DNA of 64,000 bases from Bettongia penicillata ogilbyi (taxonomy: Eukaryota > Chordata > Mammalia > Diprotodontia > Potoroidae). Positions 45,700 through 56,749 of this stretch are shown piece by piece. The notes under the pieces were generated by a model, which saw only the letters and a program-made list of their open reading frames with translations, made no database searches and had not been told where the DNA came from. The stretch covers positions 6,146,702-6,210,701 of the forward strand of contig JAJHZJ010000496.1 in assembly GCA_023548195.1 (NCBI GenBank), written 5' to 3'. Made by a program: the position numbers and the translations under genes. Within the stretch, counting starts at the first letter, position 1. Every line of letters starts with the position of its first letter.

Positions 45700-45870
45700 T
45701 GGAGAGGTTGTGGAATAAGCCCTGGGATAGAAGTGAGAAGTCTAGATGTAGCTATACCACCTTAGGAAGGCAGCAGCCTTTCTGGGCCTCTGGATACCTA
45801 TCTGTAAAATGAGTGATCTGGGTGTAACATCTAACATCTTTTCTGGTTGTAAATCTAGTGTCTGCTGATT
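45700..45870 (+). repeat. MIR-type SINE
   Basis: cagcctttctgggcctctgg and ctatctgtaaaatgagtgatctggg are MIR body blocks. Confidence 0.65.
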
Positions 45871-46079
45871 TCAATGTCCCTATTCAGCTTTTCAGGTCTA
45901 TGAGCCAGAATAGGAACAAGAAGAGGTGAGATTGGATTCAGGACTATTCATTTGGATTTTTTTCCCCTTTTGATCACTACATTGGTTAATTAAGTACTTA
46001 ATACCATAATTAAAAAACAAAAGAAAAACTAAATAGAATCTTAGTTTATCTTAACCTAGAAGAGCTAGAAGAAAATGAT

Positions 46080-46275
46080 GGAATGTAGGGAGTTTTGGGC
46101 TTGGGGACAAAGGACCTGGGTTCTAGACCTGGTTCTTTTCCTGCCCAGATGATCTTAGAAAAGTCACTTTGCTGAACCTCATTTTTTCTTCTGTTTTAAA
46201 ACAAGGGTATTAGGCTACGTAACATCTACAGTCACTTCTTCTACCTTTAAATATATGGTCTTATGGGTCTACAAG
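46080..46275 (+). repeat. MIR-type SINE
   Basis: aaaggacctgggttctagacc, gatcttagaaaagtcac and acctttaaatatatggtc are in MIR order. Confidence 0.65.
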
Positions 46276-46324
46276 ATGTTGAGACAATGATTGCTCATTT
46301 TTAGGAAGGTTATGAACTAAGTTG

Positions 46325-46440
46325 AATATAGGCTTCTTGAAGACAGGAATGATTTCCTTTTGGTCTCAATCTCCCCAGCCCTGAGCAAGTTGCCCATCAC
46401 TTGGTAGATGCTGAGTCAATGATTAAACTGATTTGAAATG
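46325..46440 (+). repeat. L2 3' end
   Basis: ggcttcttgaagacaggaatg, ctccccagccctgagc and cacttggtagatgctg form a diverged L2 terminus. Confidence 0.6.
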
Positions 46441-46825
46441 TACATTGTGCTTTGAACCAGTGTGGTGCTCACCCTGAAAGGTCCTTTTCCAAGATGGAGT
46501 GAGCAGAGGGAAGGCTGAGCTCAGTAAGAGCTTGAAGAGCTTTTCATGTTGTCTGCAGCCAAATTTGTTTTGTGCAACTGCTTACCTTCCATTGAAGCAG
46601 AAAATCAAGAGTTGGCTCAAATGAGTTGGGTGATCACAACCTTGAAGGCATCTAAGTCAATGAAAAAAATGACAATTAAACTTGGCTACAAATTTCTGCT
46701 TGAATTCATGTTGGAAGATGGAGCATGGTTATGTTCTGTCATTTCTTAATTAAATCAAGTAGATGCTTAGGCCCCCAGTAAGTAGAACAGAAAGATGTAT
46801 AAATGTCCATACTGACTGCTAATCA
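46441..46825. other. Non-coding sequence with a 67-codon chance frame
   Basis: The frame at 46546-46749 has no domain that I recognise. Confidence 0.35.
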
Positions 46826-46829
46826 GTTT

Positions 46830-46965
46830 CCACAAACATTGATCAAATGCTTCCTGGGCTAGGCACTTTAGGTATCAGAGATACAAAGATGGAAAGAAAA
46901 TAGTCCCTACTCTCAAATAGCTTGAACTATAACTGGAGGGACCCAACTTATACACAGAGAGCTAA
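46830..46965 (+). repeat. 'caaatgcttcctgggctaggcac'-type repeat
   Basis: ttgatcaaatgcttcctgggc, gcactttaggtatcagagatacaaag and ccctactctcaaatagc follow the order of the 5' part of the repeat at 19260. Confidence 0.6.
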
Positions 46966-46974
46966 ATGCCTAAT

Positions 46975-47230
46975 TTGGAGGCATCTAGGTGGCAGGCCTG
47001 ATGGATAGGAGGTGAATCTAGAATCAGGATGGCCTGAGTTCAGATCTGGCCTCAGACTCTGGCTGGGTTACACTAGCAAGCCACTTAACCTTTGTTTTCC
47101 CTAATTTCATCATCTGTAAAATGAGGGGTTGATGTAAAAATAGCAACCACCTCTTTAGAACTACAGTGAAAATCAAATGAAATAATATGAGTAAAACATT
47201 CTATAGACCTTAAGGCTCTGTAGAGAGTTA
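46975..47230 (+). repeat. SINE with MIR-like tail
   Basis: gaggcatctaggtggcagg, gatggcctgagttcagatctggcctcag and tcatcatctgtaaaatgagg are in order. Confidence 0.8.
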
Positions 47231-47509
47231 TCCCTTCCACATCAAGGGAGTTACAATTTGTATAAAATATCTTGGTCTTTCTTTCGTACTAGAGAAGAAG
47301 TCTGAGGTTTTTCCTTTTCTTTTATGGGGTGTTGACATGACCTTATTTTGAAATCTAGGTTAAATATTCTGACCCTCATATGTCATCTTTAACTCCCATA
47401 TAACTCCCCCCAAATTCCCATTTAGTTCTTATGCTGATCCTGCATATATGGAAACCAAAACAGCTATGGGGAAAGTCACTATGTAGAAGGGATAATTGTA
47501 AATAATAGC

Positions 47510-47722
47510 TATAATAATAATAGCAAATATGTATATAGTGTTTATTATGCATCCTGCATTGTCCTGAGTGCTTTACAAATGTTATCTCATTTATTCCTCA
47601 CAATGACCTTGGGCGATATATGCTGTTATTATCCCCATTTTTCAGATGAGAAAACTGAAGCAGACAAAGATGAACTGATTGATCCAGGGTCACACAAGTA
47701 GTAAGTGCCTCTAAGTGTCTAA
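47510..47722 (-). repeat. MIR-type SINE, antisense
   Basis: gagtgctttacaaatgttatctc, cctcacaatgaccttgggcg and cagatgagaaaactgaagc are clear. Confidence 0.85.
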
Positions 47723-50220
47723 GTTTGGGTTTGAACAAGTAATTTGTAAACCTAGAGGAATTAGAAAAGACCTCCTATAGGTATTGGACCTGACCTGCAA
47801 TTCAAAAGAAGCCAGTGACCATTAGATGCCCGCAGAGTTCAAAACAACCTTGTATTTCTGCAAAGGTTATATTCCTCCCTTCCCTCCAGGATCTAAGCCA
47901 AGGCTGGAATAGGAGCAGTCCCTAATAGATGTTTGAATTTGATTCCTGCCAATATTTGCTTTCGGTGAGACAGATGGGTGGATCATGTTTCCTCTTTTCT
48001 AACTTGTTACCGATGTTAGGTAAAATCATCGGAAGTCAAATATATATTTTCTCTTCCAGTGTTCAAAGCCGGGCTTTCATTTGTCCATTAAATCTGCCTT
48101 GAGTTGCTACACTCTCTGTAGACCCAGAGGTCTGGGTTTCCTTGACTTTTCGGCGTTGCTTTTGTATCTCATTGTATTTGCTGTAGAGCTCTCCTTGCTC
48201 GGTGCCAAAATTTGTCAAACATGTTCTTCTCCATGCTGAGCCACTCTCTGCCAACAATCTCCCCAGAGCAAATGCTTTAGTAATAAGCCCTGAAAATGGG
48301 AATTGATAATGGAAATACTGGCAGTCCCTTCTCCAGCAGGGGTACACGCCTGCGTTTCTGTAATTAGGAGTGTGATTAGAAATAAGAGATGCGTTTGGTC
48401 TTCAATTTCAAGGCATGAAATGAAGGGATTAGAATTTGTCTCACTCTGGCAAATGATGGAAGTTCTGGCCTAGAAACAGCTTTCTGTGCCTAACTCTCAA
48501 GAGTCTGTTGTTAGAGGTACCTTGTTGTTATGTGGATGTAAATAGTAAATGTGCTTTTGTATATAATTAGTGATTGCTGCTTGTTGTCTTAAGATCCTTA
48601 TTTCCCATAATTGTCTCCAGAAATGTCTTTTTAGGTTTAATGTCCTTCATCTCTTCCCACCTTCTTCTAGTAAATGTCTTGCCATCTGGGATATAGAGCA
48701 CTAAAAGAATGTGTTTCTCAAAGCACCCCCCAATCAATGGCCACTGTTTGGTTGGGGGTAAAGGAGTAGTAATGACGCTGTAAGAAAGTAGTGCCATTTT
48801 GGGTAGTAATTAAAACATTTTTTTATAAAACCAAAGTAAGTGGAGTCTAGAAAGTGTTCATCATTTACCCAGAAAAAAAAAATGGGGCTGGATGTAAAGG
48901 GAGAGTGGGGTTGATAATGAAAATTTTCAGACTAAAAATTTTCAAACTATAATTGTTCAGACTAAATACCAGTTAGATAATTTTTTCCTCCTAATGTATT
49001 CAAAGGAATTCCATTTAAATGTTTTCCAATGGCATATGGATGGTACTTACATCGAATGTCAAGATTGAGGCTTCACAGGATTTGGTGAAACACAGTTGAA
49101 ATACCCGTCTAGCAATTAGCTCATATACAGTGATTTGTCTTCATTCTAAATAGTGAAAACAGGAGGGATGTCAATCTTCCTATTAATTTGCAGCTGGAGT
49201 TTTTGACACATTATAAAACAGCCTTTAACCTTAGGCGAAACAGAGTGCACTGAAGAGGAAACGCATATTATGCTGTCACCTTAAGAATATATGATTATAG
49301 CATCTTAGTGGCTGGGTAGACAGCTGCATAGACAAAGCATTGTAAATCTGGAAGAGAGATGCATCTGACAGGCCAACCCTTTACTCACTTGCAGATTCCT
49401 CGGGTTCAAAATTGCCTCAAGATTCTCTGATAATCTGAAGCCTGAAGCAATTGAAATAACAAGTGGGCTCAGTTCCTCCCAGATGCCTTTTTTCCTTCCC
49501 CTGATAATATGATTATGTGATACTGAGAGGATTTGATGATGAGGGAGAATTTGCATTGTGCGTGCCTGCTTCCAAAGGGAAAAAAAGAGAGAATCAGTGG
49601 AAAAATAACAGTTGGATCATTTTGTCAAAGATTAGTGAAATTTCTTCTGGGACTGTTCCTATTATCTCAGGGTGAAAACTTACCAAGATTCAGTTCTTTC
49701 AACCAGACTCTTCCTAACATCTGATGAGGGAGTTAATGGGCTGATGGGTATAGCCTGTGCATGTAGATGTGGGTAGGATCCCCAACAATCCTTGAAATGA
49801 ATGTTAGAATTTGCCATCCTTAAAACTTGCCTATGTTACTCAAAAGTTATAGTCAGCTTTTATTAAGTGAGCTAGATCTTATCAGGAAGAACTAAATCTA
49901 GAAGAATATTTGGAAGGATTACGCTTTATGATCTTTCAAATTCAGATAGGGATTTTACTGCCAAAGCCTCATAATACTTTAAATATTAAATATTAATAAC
50001 AACCACATTAACATGGTGGCTTAGCTATTCTTATATGGATCTCATGGATAGCTTTTCTACACAAGAATAATTCAAACCCAAACCATGCTAGTTCCCAAGG
50101 ATGTAGTATTAAAGTCTGCCACCCCCTAATGGAAGTACCATTTCACAAGGATACATTTAAGGCAGAAGTTCCATGACTATGGATATTGTTCCTTTAAAAG
50201 GGAAACTCAGTATACTGGAA
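47723..50220. other. Longest repeat-poor stretch; possible conserved non-coding DNA
   Basis: Apart from an L2-like scrap near 47865-47945, I see no transposon signatures for over 2 kb. 48060-48480 has mixed base composition and a 94-codon minus-strand frame (48347-48063) without a known domain. Such gaps in repeat coverage sometimes mark functional non-coding DNA. No conservation data are available here. Confidence 0.35.
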
Positions 50221-50224
50221 AAAA

Positions 50225-50420
50225 GCTAGGGACAGTGAAAAGTACCTTATACACAGTGGCAAAATGCCTGGGTTCCAGTTTCATCTCAATCCCTAACTAG
50301 TTTTGTAACCTTGGACAGATCAATTTATGCCTTTGGTGTTCACTTGCTCCTATAAATTGATGGGGCTGACCTCAAGTGATCTTAGAGGTCCCCATTGGCT
50401 CAGAAATTCTATGATTAGGT
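50225..50420 (+). repeat. MIR-type SINE
   Basis: gcctgggttccagtttcatctc, gtaaccttggacagatcaattt and gatcttagaggtccccattgg are MIR blocks. Confidence 0.7.
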
Positions 50421-50734
50421 ATATATTTATCAGGAATTACTGAGAAATGGAATGCCAAGGTTAATTCAATATCCATGTTCATATAAAGGCACCATGCATG
50501 TCATTCAAGGGTGGCCAGTTTTCAAAGGCTTTTAATATAATAAAGTTCATTCAAACACCAATGTTATACGGAAATCATTTATCTGAAACTATTTCAAGAT
50601 TCCTCCCTCAGGGTTGTCATAATAAATAGCAGTAGTATGAATACAGTCTTGTAGATGGATGAGGTGTACAAATGTATCCCAACCTGTATTATTCTCAGTT
50701 CATGGACTGGAATTGGTTAGAATAAATCATTGAT
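50421..50734. other. Non-coding sequence, no element recognised
   Basis: Nothing recognised. Confidence 0.35.
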
Positions 50735-52030
50735 CTAATCCAGTAAGCATTTTAAAAAATAATTGATTTTATATAAGCCTCATTTCCAAATATATCTCTC
50801 CTCTCTTCCCCAGGGAGCCATCCCTTATAACAAAAAAGGCAGAGGGGGGGTCAGAGGGGAGGAGAGAACAGAAAATTCAGCAAAACTGAGCAAAAAGTAA
50901 AAGGAGTCTGACAATAGATGCAGTATTTTCCCTATCTTTGAATAAAGGAGAGGATATATATTGCTGTCTCTCTTTTGGACTTATTATAATTTTACAGTTA
51001 TAATTACAGCTTCCAGTTCATTTTATTTTCTATTTAAATTGGAATAGACATTGTATGTATTGTTTTTCCTAGCTCTTCTTTTTTTATAACACTTCGTATA
51101 GGATTTCCATGCTTCTCTACCTTCCCATTGCCTGTTTTTATATCATGTTAACATCCTTCTTTTGATACAGTTTTATTTCTGACTTTTGATTTTATGTGAT
51201 CTAAATTTACCAATATAGGCACTGTCTCAATAATTCCTTGAGAGTCATTCCTTATAGCAAAGAATGAAATAAGAGAAAAGCATCAAACAGTTCAGTTAAA
51301 TGAACCAATGCATTGAAAACGTCTGACAGAGTCAATGTTCCTCATCCAAGAGGCAGTAGGGTGCTTCCATAGTGCACAGAGCACTGAGCCTGGAATCAAG
51401 AGGACCTGTGCTCATTCTTACTATTTTGTGACCTTGGGCAAGTCATTTAAGCGCTGTTTGCCTCAGTTTCCTCAACTGTAAAATGGGATGATAATAATGA
51501 TGATGATAGCACTTCTCCAGTGGTTTTTGTGACAGTGAAATGAAGTAATGTTTGTTAAGTGCATATCAAAGTGCCTGGCACATAGTAGGTGTTTCATGAA
51601 AGCTTGTTTCCTTCCTGTGGTGATGACATTGTCTCATATGTCTTGCTTGGAGCCTAGCTTGATGATGAAAACTTCCTAGCATTCAGTTTAGATGATCTTA
51701 TTCTCTTTCTTTCCATTTACATTGTTAGAGTCATTGTGTATATTATTTTCCTGGTTCTGCTTACTTTACTCTGTATCAATTCATATAAGTTTTCCCATGT
51801 TTCTCTATATTCATCATATTTGTTTACAATAATATGCCATTCAATTCACATGCTATCACTTGTTTGGCCATTCCAATCAATACATATTTCTTTTGGTTCC
51901 TATTCTTGGTGCAATGTCTTTCCACTGCATTAATCTGCCACAGTTTATTTAGCAGTTTGCCAATTAATGGGTATCTATTTTCTGCAATCATCTACTCAGA
52001 GTCTTCTATATTAAAGGCCGTATTCTAGGA
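50735..52030 (-). mobile_element. L1 3' sequence, antisense, interrupted by a SINE
   Basis: 50745-50830 is antisense L1 3' UTR (cctcatttccaaatatatctc, agggagccatcccttataac). 51245-51340 repeats similar 3' UTR text, so two overlapping L1 insertions are likely. 51680-52030 is the ORF2 C-terminal region (ttttcctggttctgcttac, gtatcaattcatataag, ttgccaattaatgggtatc). Confidence 0.7.
51345..51610 (+). repeat. SINE with L2/MIR-like tail
   Basis: gcagagcactgagcctggaatc-like head, gtgaccttgggcaagtcatttaagc and cctcaactgtaaaatggg are followed by cctggcacatagtaggtg. Confidence 0.85.
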
Positions 52031-52059
52031 ACAAAATTAAAGAAAAGAGAGGGAAAAAA

Positions 52060-52140
52060 TCCCTGCCCTGAATAAACTAATAGTCTACTGAATAGATTAT
52101 AAGCTCCTTGAAGGCAAGTGTGACATTTTATGTTTATTTT
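52060..52140 (+). repeat. L2 3' fragment
   Basis: gattataagctccttgaaggc is the L2 signature. Confidence 0.6.
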
Positions 52141-52164
52141 CATACCTCAAAATGCTTTGAACAA

Positions 52165-52265
52165 GTGCTCTCTCTCTTTCTTCTCTCTTTCTCTCTCTCC
52201 ATCCCTCCCTCTCTCATCTCCTTTCTCCATCTCTGTATATGTGTGTGTATGTATACAAAAATACG
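52165..52265. repeat. CT-rich and TG-rich simple sequence
   Basis: A CTCTCT/TTCTCT tract is followed by TGTGTGTATG. The P/S/L-rich frames here are artefacts. Confidence 0.85.
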
Positions 52266-52399
52266 TATATTTCTTAACATCAGCTTATTTTCAGATCAGT
52301 TGTCTTTTTAACTCCAAAGAGCGACAACTATGTGTTTACCTTTTATTGATTTGATGTCACACACGGGAGCAAATGGTATTATTTAATGAAATATTTAGT

Positions 52400-52715
52400 A
52401 GTATGCTTTGGATCCCCCCAGTTCTCCTTAGATCAATCTCTTCTGAGTTCTTCAAGATCACCTTAGGGACAGGATACATAAGCCTGCTTCTTTTTGGAAT
52501 ATTACCAGGCCACCTCCTTGGTCTTTTTCATTCCAGCCTCCTTACCCATGCCTCTCGTCCAGCCTAAAGTTACCTTCTATTTATTCTATATCTTATATAT
52601 GGTGTGTCCATGTTGGGATGTTGGCCCCTTGAGGACAGAGATTGTTTCAGCTTTTTTCTTTGTGTCTCCAGTACCTGATGAATAGTAAGCTCTTAATGCT
52701 TATTAATTTATCATA
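52400..52715 (+). repeat. L2 LINE 3' end
   Basis: ggtgtgtccatgttgggatgttggccccttgaggacagag, then gtctccagtacctgatgaatagtaagc, is the L2 terminus, preceded by pyrimidine-rich L2 text. Confidence 0.7.
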
Positions 52716-52811
52716 GATTTATATCTGGAATTTCTGTTAGAGGAAAGAGGGAGAGAAAAAAGGGAGGAGGAAGAAATGCAGGAAATTTGGAACTGAAAAT
52801 GAAATACATAT

Positions 52812-52862
52812 CTACACACACACATAAACATATATACTTGCATATGTGTGTGTGTGTATATA
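52812..52862. repeat. CA/TG microsatellite
   Basis: cacacacacat and tgtgtgtgtgtatat blocks. Confidence 0.85.
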
Positions 52863-52867
52863 ATTTT

Positions 52868-53022
52868 CCTAAGGACCTAGTCCAAACATTTTGTGTTACA
52901 GATGAGGTCCAGGGGTGTTGTGTTTTGCCCAAGGTCACACAGGTACCAAGTAACAAAGGTGAGGTTTGAACCTAGGTCACCTGCCTTTACTACCAGTGCT
53001 TTTCTACTGTGCTCCTCTGTCT
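52868..53022 (-). repeat. MIR-type SINE, antisense
   Basis: gttacagatgaggtccagggg, gcccaaggtcacacaggtacc and gaggtttgaacctaggtcacc are clear. Overlapping frames on both strands (52877-53236) are within or next to it. Confidence 0.8.
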
Positions 53023-53024
53023 TC

Positions 53025-53820
53025 ACCTTTTTAACATATTGTGAAAATGCCTGCATCGTCCATAAGGCAGAAAAGAGGCAGGCCCATGTTGACAGATGCT
53101 GAATTTTTCTTCTTAATTGCGGGCATGATACTGACAGAATCCTACCATCATCCCCAGCTGGATCCCAAAGATCTGAAATAATAAGCACTAAACTCCCCAC
53201 TTGCACACACATTAAGAGAAAGGAAGGCCACACCAAACTAATGAGGAAGCAATATTCCTCAGGGCATTGCTTGTCTTTCTTTTACTAGGTTGACCTCTGA
53301 GTCAAGCAAAAGAATAATCCCAGACAGAGTTGTTTGCAGGGTCTTTTCGCAGTCTGGGTTTGATTAATTAGCGGGGCATGTCCTTCAGTTCCCATGCCCT
53401 CAGATGGAGTGTCAACCTGAAGCTAAACACACTTCATCTTCCGAAAACTCTACTGATGCTTCAGTCCAGACGCAGGAAGTAGCTTCCCAGGAGCTCTGGG
53501 AAAGCCCTCTGGCTTCTGCAGTTTATTGTAATTTCTGGTAACTCTTCACTGACATTCTTGACAAACAACATCCCCAGAGTTTTTCTTTGCATACTGCTCA
53601 TGAGGACGTGTGCTTAGGATCTTATGGTTATGAGAGTTATGGGCTTGCTTTCTTTGGTAAATTCTGAGATATATCAATATGCAATTTTTAAGGAAGGATC
53701 TTAAAGCAGAAAGCACTCTTGCTGATCTTTTTCGAGACCTATAATATATAGAATAGGAAGGAACCTCTGAGATCAGGAATGCATCAAAGGACCATGTATT
53801 TGAAGCTGAATAAGATTTTA
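53025..53820. other. Repeat-poor non-coding sequence
   Basis: 53300-53560 has mixed composition, a TTAATTAGC homeodomain-like word near 53365 and no transposon text. No exon can be supported. Confidence 0.35.
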
Positions 53821-53823
53821 CAG

Positions 53824-54240
53824 TGAATTAGTCAATAAACATTTATTAAGTGTTGACTTTGTGCCAGGCACTGTGCTAAGTCCTGGGGATACAAAAAAAG
53901 AAAGGGAGGAAAGAAGGAAGGAAGGAAAGAAGGAAGGAAGGAAGGAAGGAAGGAAGGAAGGAAGGAAGGAAGGAAGGAAGGAAGGAAGGAAGGAAGGAAG
54001 GAAGGAAGGAAGGAAGGAAAGAAGGAAGGAAAGGAAGGAAGGAAGGGAGGGAGGGAGGAAGGAAGCAAGGAAGGAAGGAAGGAAAGGGAGGAAGGGAGGG
54101 AGGAAAGGAGGGAGGGAGGAAGGAAGGGAGGGAGGGAGGAAGAAAAAATGCTATTGAAAGTCCCTGCTCTACAGGAGAAGCTCGTAGTCTGATAGAGGTG
54201 ACAACATGCAGATAACTATATACAAACAAACTATAGATAG
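53824..54240 (+). repeat. 'cattaagtgttgactttgtgcc' repeat interrupted by a GGAA microsatellite
   Basis: The left part is aacatttattaagtgttgac and ccaggcactgtgctaagtcctggggatac. The right part is gtccctgctctacaggagaagctcgtagtctgatag. These are contiguous in other copies. Confidence 0.85.
53893..54147. repeat. (GGAA)n microsatellite, about 255 bp
   Basis: Long GGAA/GAAA tetranucleotides pass into GGGA-rich variants after 54040. The K/E/G-rich and L/P/S-rich frames on both strands are artefacts. Confidence 0.97.
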
Positions 54241-54400
54241 CCAGAAAGTCCAGTCCCTTCATTTTACAGTTGAGGAAGCAGATTCAGAAGTCAGTCATAG
54301 GTTATTCAGTCTGGAACTGGAAGAAACATCAGAAGCCATCTAGTCCAATCCTCTCATTTACAACTGAGGAAACTGAGGCCAGGGGATATCAGGAGATCTG
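54240..54400 (-). repeat. Antisense SINE/MIR fragments
   Basis: ccttcattttacagttgaggaag and ctcatttacaactgaggaaactgaggcc are two copies of the same antisense MIR block. Confidence 0.7.
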
Positions 54401-54479
54401 TGCATCATACATAGGTTTAGAGCTGGACAAGACTTCAGAGCCTGTCCTAAGCCCATGCTTGAATGTTCTGCCCCCTCAC

Positions 54480-54775
54480 CACTGTCACCACTGTTTTCCC
54501 TCTTACCTTTCAGCTTTCCTTTTTAGAATTAGCTTAAATCTCCCCATCTACAAGAGGCTTCTCCTGGTCTTGGTGCCTTCCGCTTTCTGGTTACCTGCCA
54601 TACTCTGTATTAATCTTGTATAGACGTAGATATCTACATATGGTCTCTTCCATTGGGAAAACCAAAAGGCCTGTATGTGTAAGTTTCATTGTTCATTTGG
54701 TCTTTTTACATGCATGTTTCTCCCCAGCTCTTAACAAAAAGCCCAGCTAATAGATGCTTGCTGATTGAGTGTCTA
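54480..54775 (+). repeat. L2-like 3' region, diverged
   Basis: The pyrimidine-rich cttcccctttctgg-like blocks and the gggaaaaccaaaaggcctgtatgtg boundary are followed by aacaaaaagcccagctaatagatgcttgctgattgag, an L2-type end. Confidence 0.5.
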
Positions 54776-54914
54776 CCCAGTTCCCTCACTTTACAGATCA
54801 GGAAACTGATACCCAAGGAGCTCATAGGGTCACAGGATCCTAGATTTAAAGCTAGAATTTCCTCAGGGGCTTGGTAATCCAATCCCTTCATTTCACAGCT
54901 AAGTGCCATTATCA

Positions 54915-55095
54915 CTGGATTTGAAATAAAGAAGTCTGGAGTTTGAATCCTGTCTCATACTAATTGTGTGACCCTGGGGAAGGTATTAAGCTTCTCAGGG
55001 CCTTAGTTTCCTCATTTATAAAATAAGGACAATAATAGTGCCTACCTTACAAGGTCATTGTAATAATAAAATGAGACAATATATGTAAAATCACT
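54915..55095 (+). repeat. MIR-type SINE
   Basis: ctggagtttgaatcctgtctc, gtgtgaccctggggaaggtattaagc and cctcatttataaaataagg are in order. Confidence 0.85.
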
Positions 55096-55830
55096 TTTCA
55101 AGGTGATTTCATTAATAGCACCATGTAAAGGCAGCTTTTCCTCCTCTTCCTCCTTCTTCGTTAAGACAACAAGATGACATGTTAAGACAAGTGGATCTGA
55201 AAGACTGTCACTTGCCATGATCACACAGAGAGTGGGAAGCAGACCTACAAGGTGGACCCAGGACCATCCCTTCATCCCACACCAAGTGCTCTCTGGACCC
55301 TGTATCATACTGCCAGGAGAGTCTTTATAAGTTAGCAACCCAAGAAGGTGCTCCCATGTTGTTTTACCACTGGAAAGGGAGACCCATCTACAAACCTATT
55401 CTCTATAAGGGTAAACTGCCTCTACACCCTGATCCTGAACCTGTAGAACCATCTCACATCTGCCCTGAAGCTTTTGCCCAAGACTTGTCATCCACCAGAA
55501 GGTATCATGCAAGTCTAATTTCTGGAGGGATCTTGCACATCTTAGGCTGTGATATTTGGTAAAATAGGTGAGAACATGAGTAAGGTCAGCCAAAGTCTGA
55601 AACATAAGTGACTGATTAGCTCAAGTCTTGTGTGGTGGAAAGGGTGATTACTAACACAATTTTAATGTAAATAAGAAAAAGATCTAGGATTTTATCTGTG
55701 TTGACCTGATGTAAAATAAACAAAACTTTCCAGAAAGTAGATTACAAACCACTCAAGTTTAGATAATACCAGGTAGGTATAATAGTGTTACCAAAGGAAA
55801 AATGGGTTACAAGAAGCAAAAACCAAATCT
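55096..55830. other. Non-coding sequence, no element recognised
   Basis: Two opposed 68-69 codon frames at 55356-55605 overlap. Neither is credible. Confidence 0.35.
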
Positions 55831-55834
55831 TTTA

Positions 55835-56060
55835 AGATTTGCGATTCACTTTACAATTATTGTCTCATCTGATTCTTAGGGTAACCTTGTGAAATAGATT
55901 CTGTTATCATCTTCATTTTTACAGAGGAGGAAACTGAGGCTAAGAAGTTAACTGGCTTTTCGAGGGTCACCCAGTTAATAAGTGTCTGTGAAAGGATTTG
56001 AACTCCTGTCCTCATGACTCCAGGTCCAGAGTTCCATCTCCTTCACTTCCTGGCTGCCTA
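55835..56060 (-). repeat. MIR-type SINE, antisense
   Basis: gattcactttacaattattg, acagaggaggaaactgaggc and gactccaggtccagagttcc are clear. Confidence 0.85.
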
Positions 56061-56324
56061 AGTCATTGTTAATGCCAGAGCCAGAATTTGAACTTAGATT
56101 TTTCTAACTCCAAGCTTTCACACCCTATGCCATTATATTAAGCTGCCTCTGCTACTGATAACCAAGTTCATGATTTCATCAGTGTGGAGTACTCCTGGTG
56201 TGGAAACACCTACCACCAATACTCATCTGTCCCTCATTTATAATATTTAGTATTAAGAATATCTTGGGAATCTGAGAGGGCAAATGACTTTCCTGGGATA
56301 AATAGATAATATGGGCCAGACTGA

Positions 56325-56570
56325 AGGGTAGCAAGTTGGTGCAGTGGTTAGAACACTGGACCTGGAGTCGGAAAGACCTGAATTCAAATATGTTCTCAAA
56401 TACTAGCCATGTGACCCTGGGCAAGTCACTTAACCCCATTTGCCTCAGATTCCTCATCTGTAAAATGAGCCGGAGAAAGAAATGGTAAACTACTCTAGTA
56501 TCCTTGCCTAAAAAAAAACAAAAAATAAAGCACATGAGGTCATGGAGAGAGTTGGACATGGCTGAAAAAG
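56325..56570 (+). repeat. MAR1-like SINE, near full length
   Basis: ggtgcagtggttagaacactgg, cctggagtcggaaagacctg, gtgaccctgggcaagtcactt and ctgtaaaatgagccggag are in order. A 132-codon minus-strand frame (56577-56179) runs through it and is not a gene. Confidence 0.9.
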
Positions 56571-56689
56571 GACTCAATGAAAAACACAGATTCAGGACGA
56601 AAACCCAGGTCTTACTGAGGCTAGGTTTGATTTTTACACCATGTCACAGATGGATAGACAGAATAATACAGTTATGTAGATAGATTTCT

Positions 56690-56745
56690 ATATAGATGTA
56701 TTTATAAGCATATGTGTGTGTATATATATATGTGATATAACATAT
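56690..56745. repeat. TA/TG microsatellite
   Basis: tatgtgtgtgtatatatatatgtgatata. Confidence 0.8.
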
Positions 56746-56749
56746 AATT

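Noticed and set aside
48063..48347. A 94-codon minus-strand frame in repeat-free DNA, preceded on the plus strand by a ttctcttccag acceptor-like word at about 48050.
   Set aside because: The frame and the acceptor-like word are on opposite strands. No donor or continuing exon could be supported.
52877..53236. A 119-codon minus-strand frame with a shadow on the plus strand.
   Set aside because: Its C-terminal half is an antisense MIR, and the rest has no known domain.
53832..54262. K/E/G-rich and L/P/S-rich frames up to 128 codons.
   Set aside because: They are translations of the GGAA array on both strands.
56179..56577. A 132-codon minus-strand frame.
   Set aside because: Much of it (56325-56570) is a MAR1-like SINE read backwards, and the rest has no domain.
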